Part shown: positions 20,197 through 20,362 of the stretch, piece by piece
Layout: the number at the start of each line of letters is the position of its first letter
How positions within the stretch are numbered: position 1 is the stretch's first letter
Origin: Didymodactylos carnosus
Taxonomy: Eukaryota > Rotifera > Eurotatoria > Philodinida > Philodinidae
Length of the DNA: 20,362 bases
Direction: 5' to 3'
Assembly (NCBI GenBank): GCA_905250885.1
Contig: CAJNOQ010003403.1
Span: 1 to 20,362, forward strand
The notes under the pieces: model-generated
Databases searched by the model: none
What the model was told of the DNA's origin: nothing
What the model saw: the letters and a program-made list of their open reading frames with translations, nothing else
Program-made: the position numbers and the translations under genes

Positions 20197-20362
20197 CAGT
20201 GGCGGCCAAAAATGTGCTACCCATTTGACATATACGGTAAAAAAACGAGTTCTCAATTCCATGTAGTTCGGTCAGGGGAGAGTCAAAAGGGGGTGGGACA
20301 AATTGTATGTCACAAGCCACTGGACGTCAGTAAAATGTCAATTACTCAAAAACGAAAAAAGC
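20197..20362. mobile_element. Probable Tc1/mariner terminus, cut by the window end
   Basis: CAGTGGCGGCCAAAAATGTG starts directly after TA at 20195-20196. CAGTGG..GCCAAAA is the typical start of many Tc1-family terminal inverted repeats, and TA is their duplicated target. The partner end and any transposase would lie beyond the window. Confidence 0.6.

Overview
The window is AT-rich eukaryotic DNA with spliceosomal introns. It carries three supportable protein-coding genes, all on the + strand, separated by long non-coding stretches full of small inverted-repeat elements. The genes are animal-like: an UNC93-family membrane protein and the splicing factor SF3B5. Most introns are very short (56-63 nt) with GT..AG ends and CTAAC-like branch sites. 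This suggests a compact invertebrate genome; a rotifer, possibly bdelloid, is my best guess, but no diagnostic rotifer sequence is visible. There is no sign of bacterial operons, rRNA, CRISPR or a recognisable tRNA.

Layout. 1-3118: no recognisable gene; a 0.7-kb foldback element (211-891), a small palindromic element (1062-1188) and a diverged inverted repeat (1386-1697). 3119-4612: a two-exon gene for an unrecognised, Ser/Gln/Asn-rich protein of about 356-364 residues, probably with a 5' untranslated exon. 4613-12756: a gene-poor 8-kb stretch with a GC-rich motif cluster ending in an 18-bp perfect palindrome (7921-8040), a MITE with 38-bp terminal inverted repeats and a TTA target duplication (8436-8833), a GACTT-repeat palindrome (10138-10163), twin hairpins (11021-11076) and a few weak coding relics. 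12757-15192: an UNC93-like gene whose start codon appears to be split by an intron and whose last intron holds a 440-bp TA-flanked MITE. 15193-18668: non-coding, with a 128-bp hairpin (15973-16100) and a 780-bp hAT-type MITE with a perfect 8-bp target duplication and a second palindrome nested in it (17673-18452). 18669-18991: SF3B5 in two exons. 18992-20362: mostly non-coding, ending inside what looks like the terminus of a Tc1/mariner element (from 20197).

The three genes show no functional link: one is a core spliceosome subunit, one a multi-pass membrane protein, one unknown. What stands out is the variety of non-autonomous DNA transposons, of at least three target-duplication classes (TA, TTA, 8 bp), in 20 kb. 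I found no previously undescribed multi-gene system. The most interesting gene-level observations are the split UNC93 start codon, the intronic MITE, and the orphan protein with two in-frame alternative donors.
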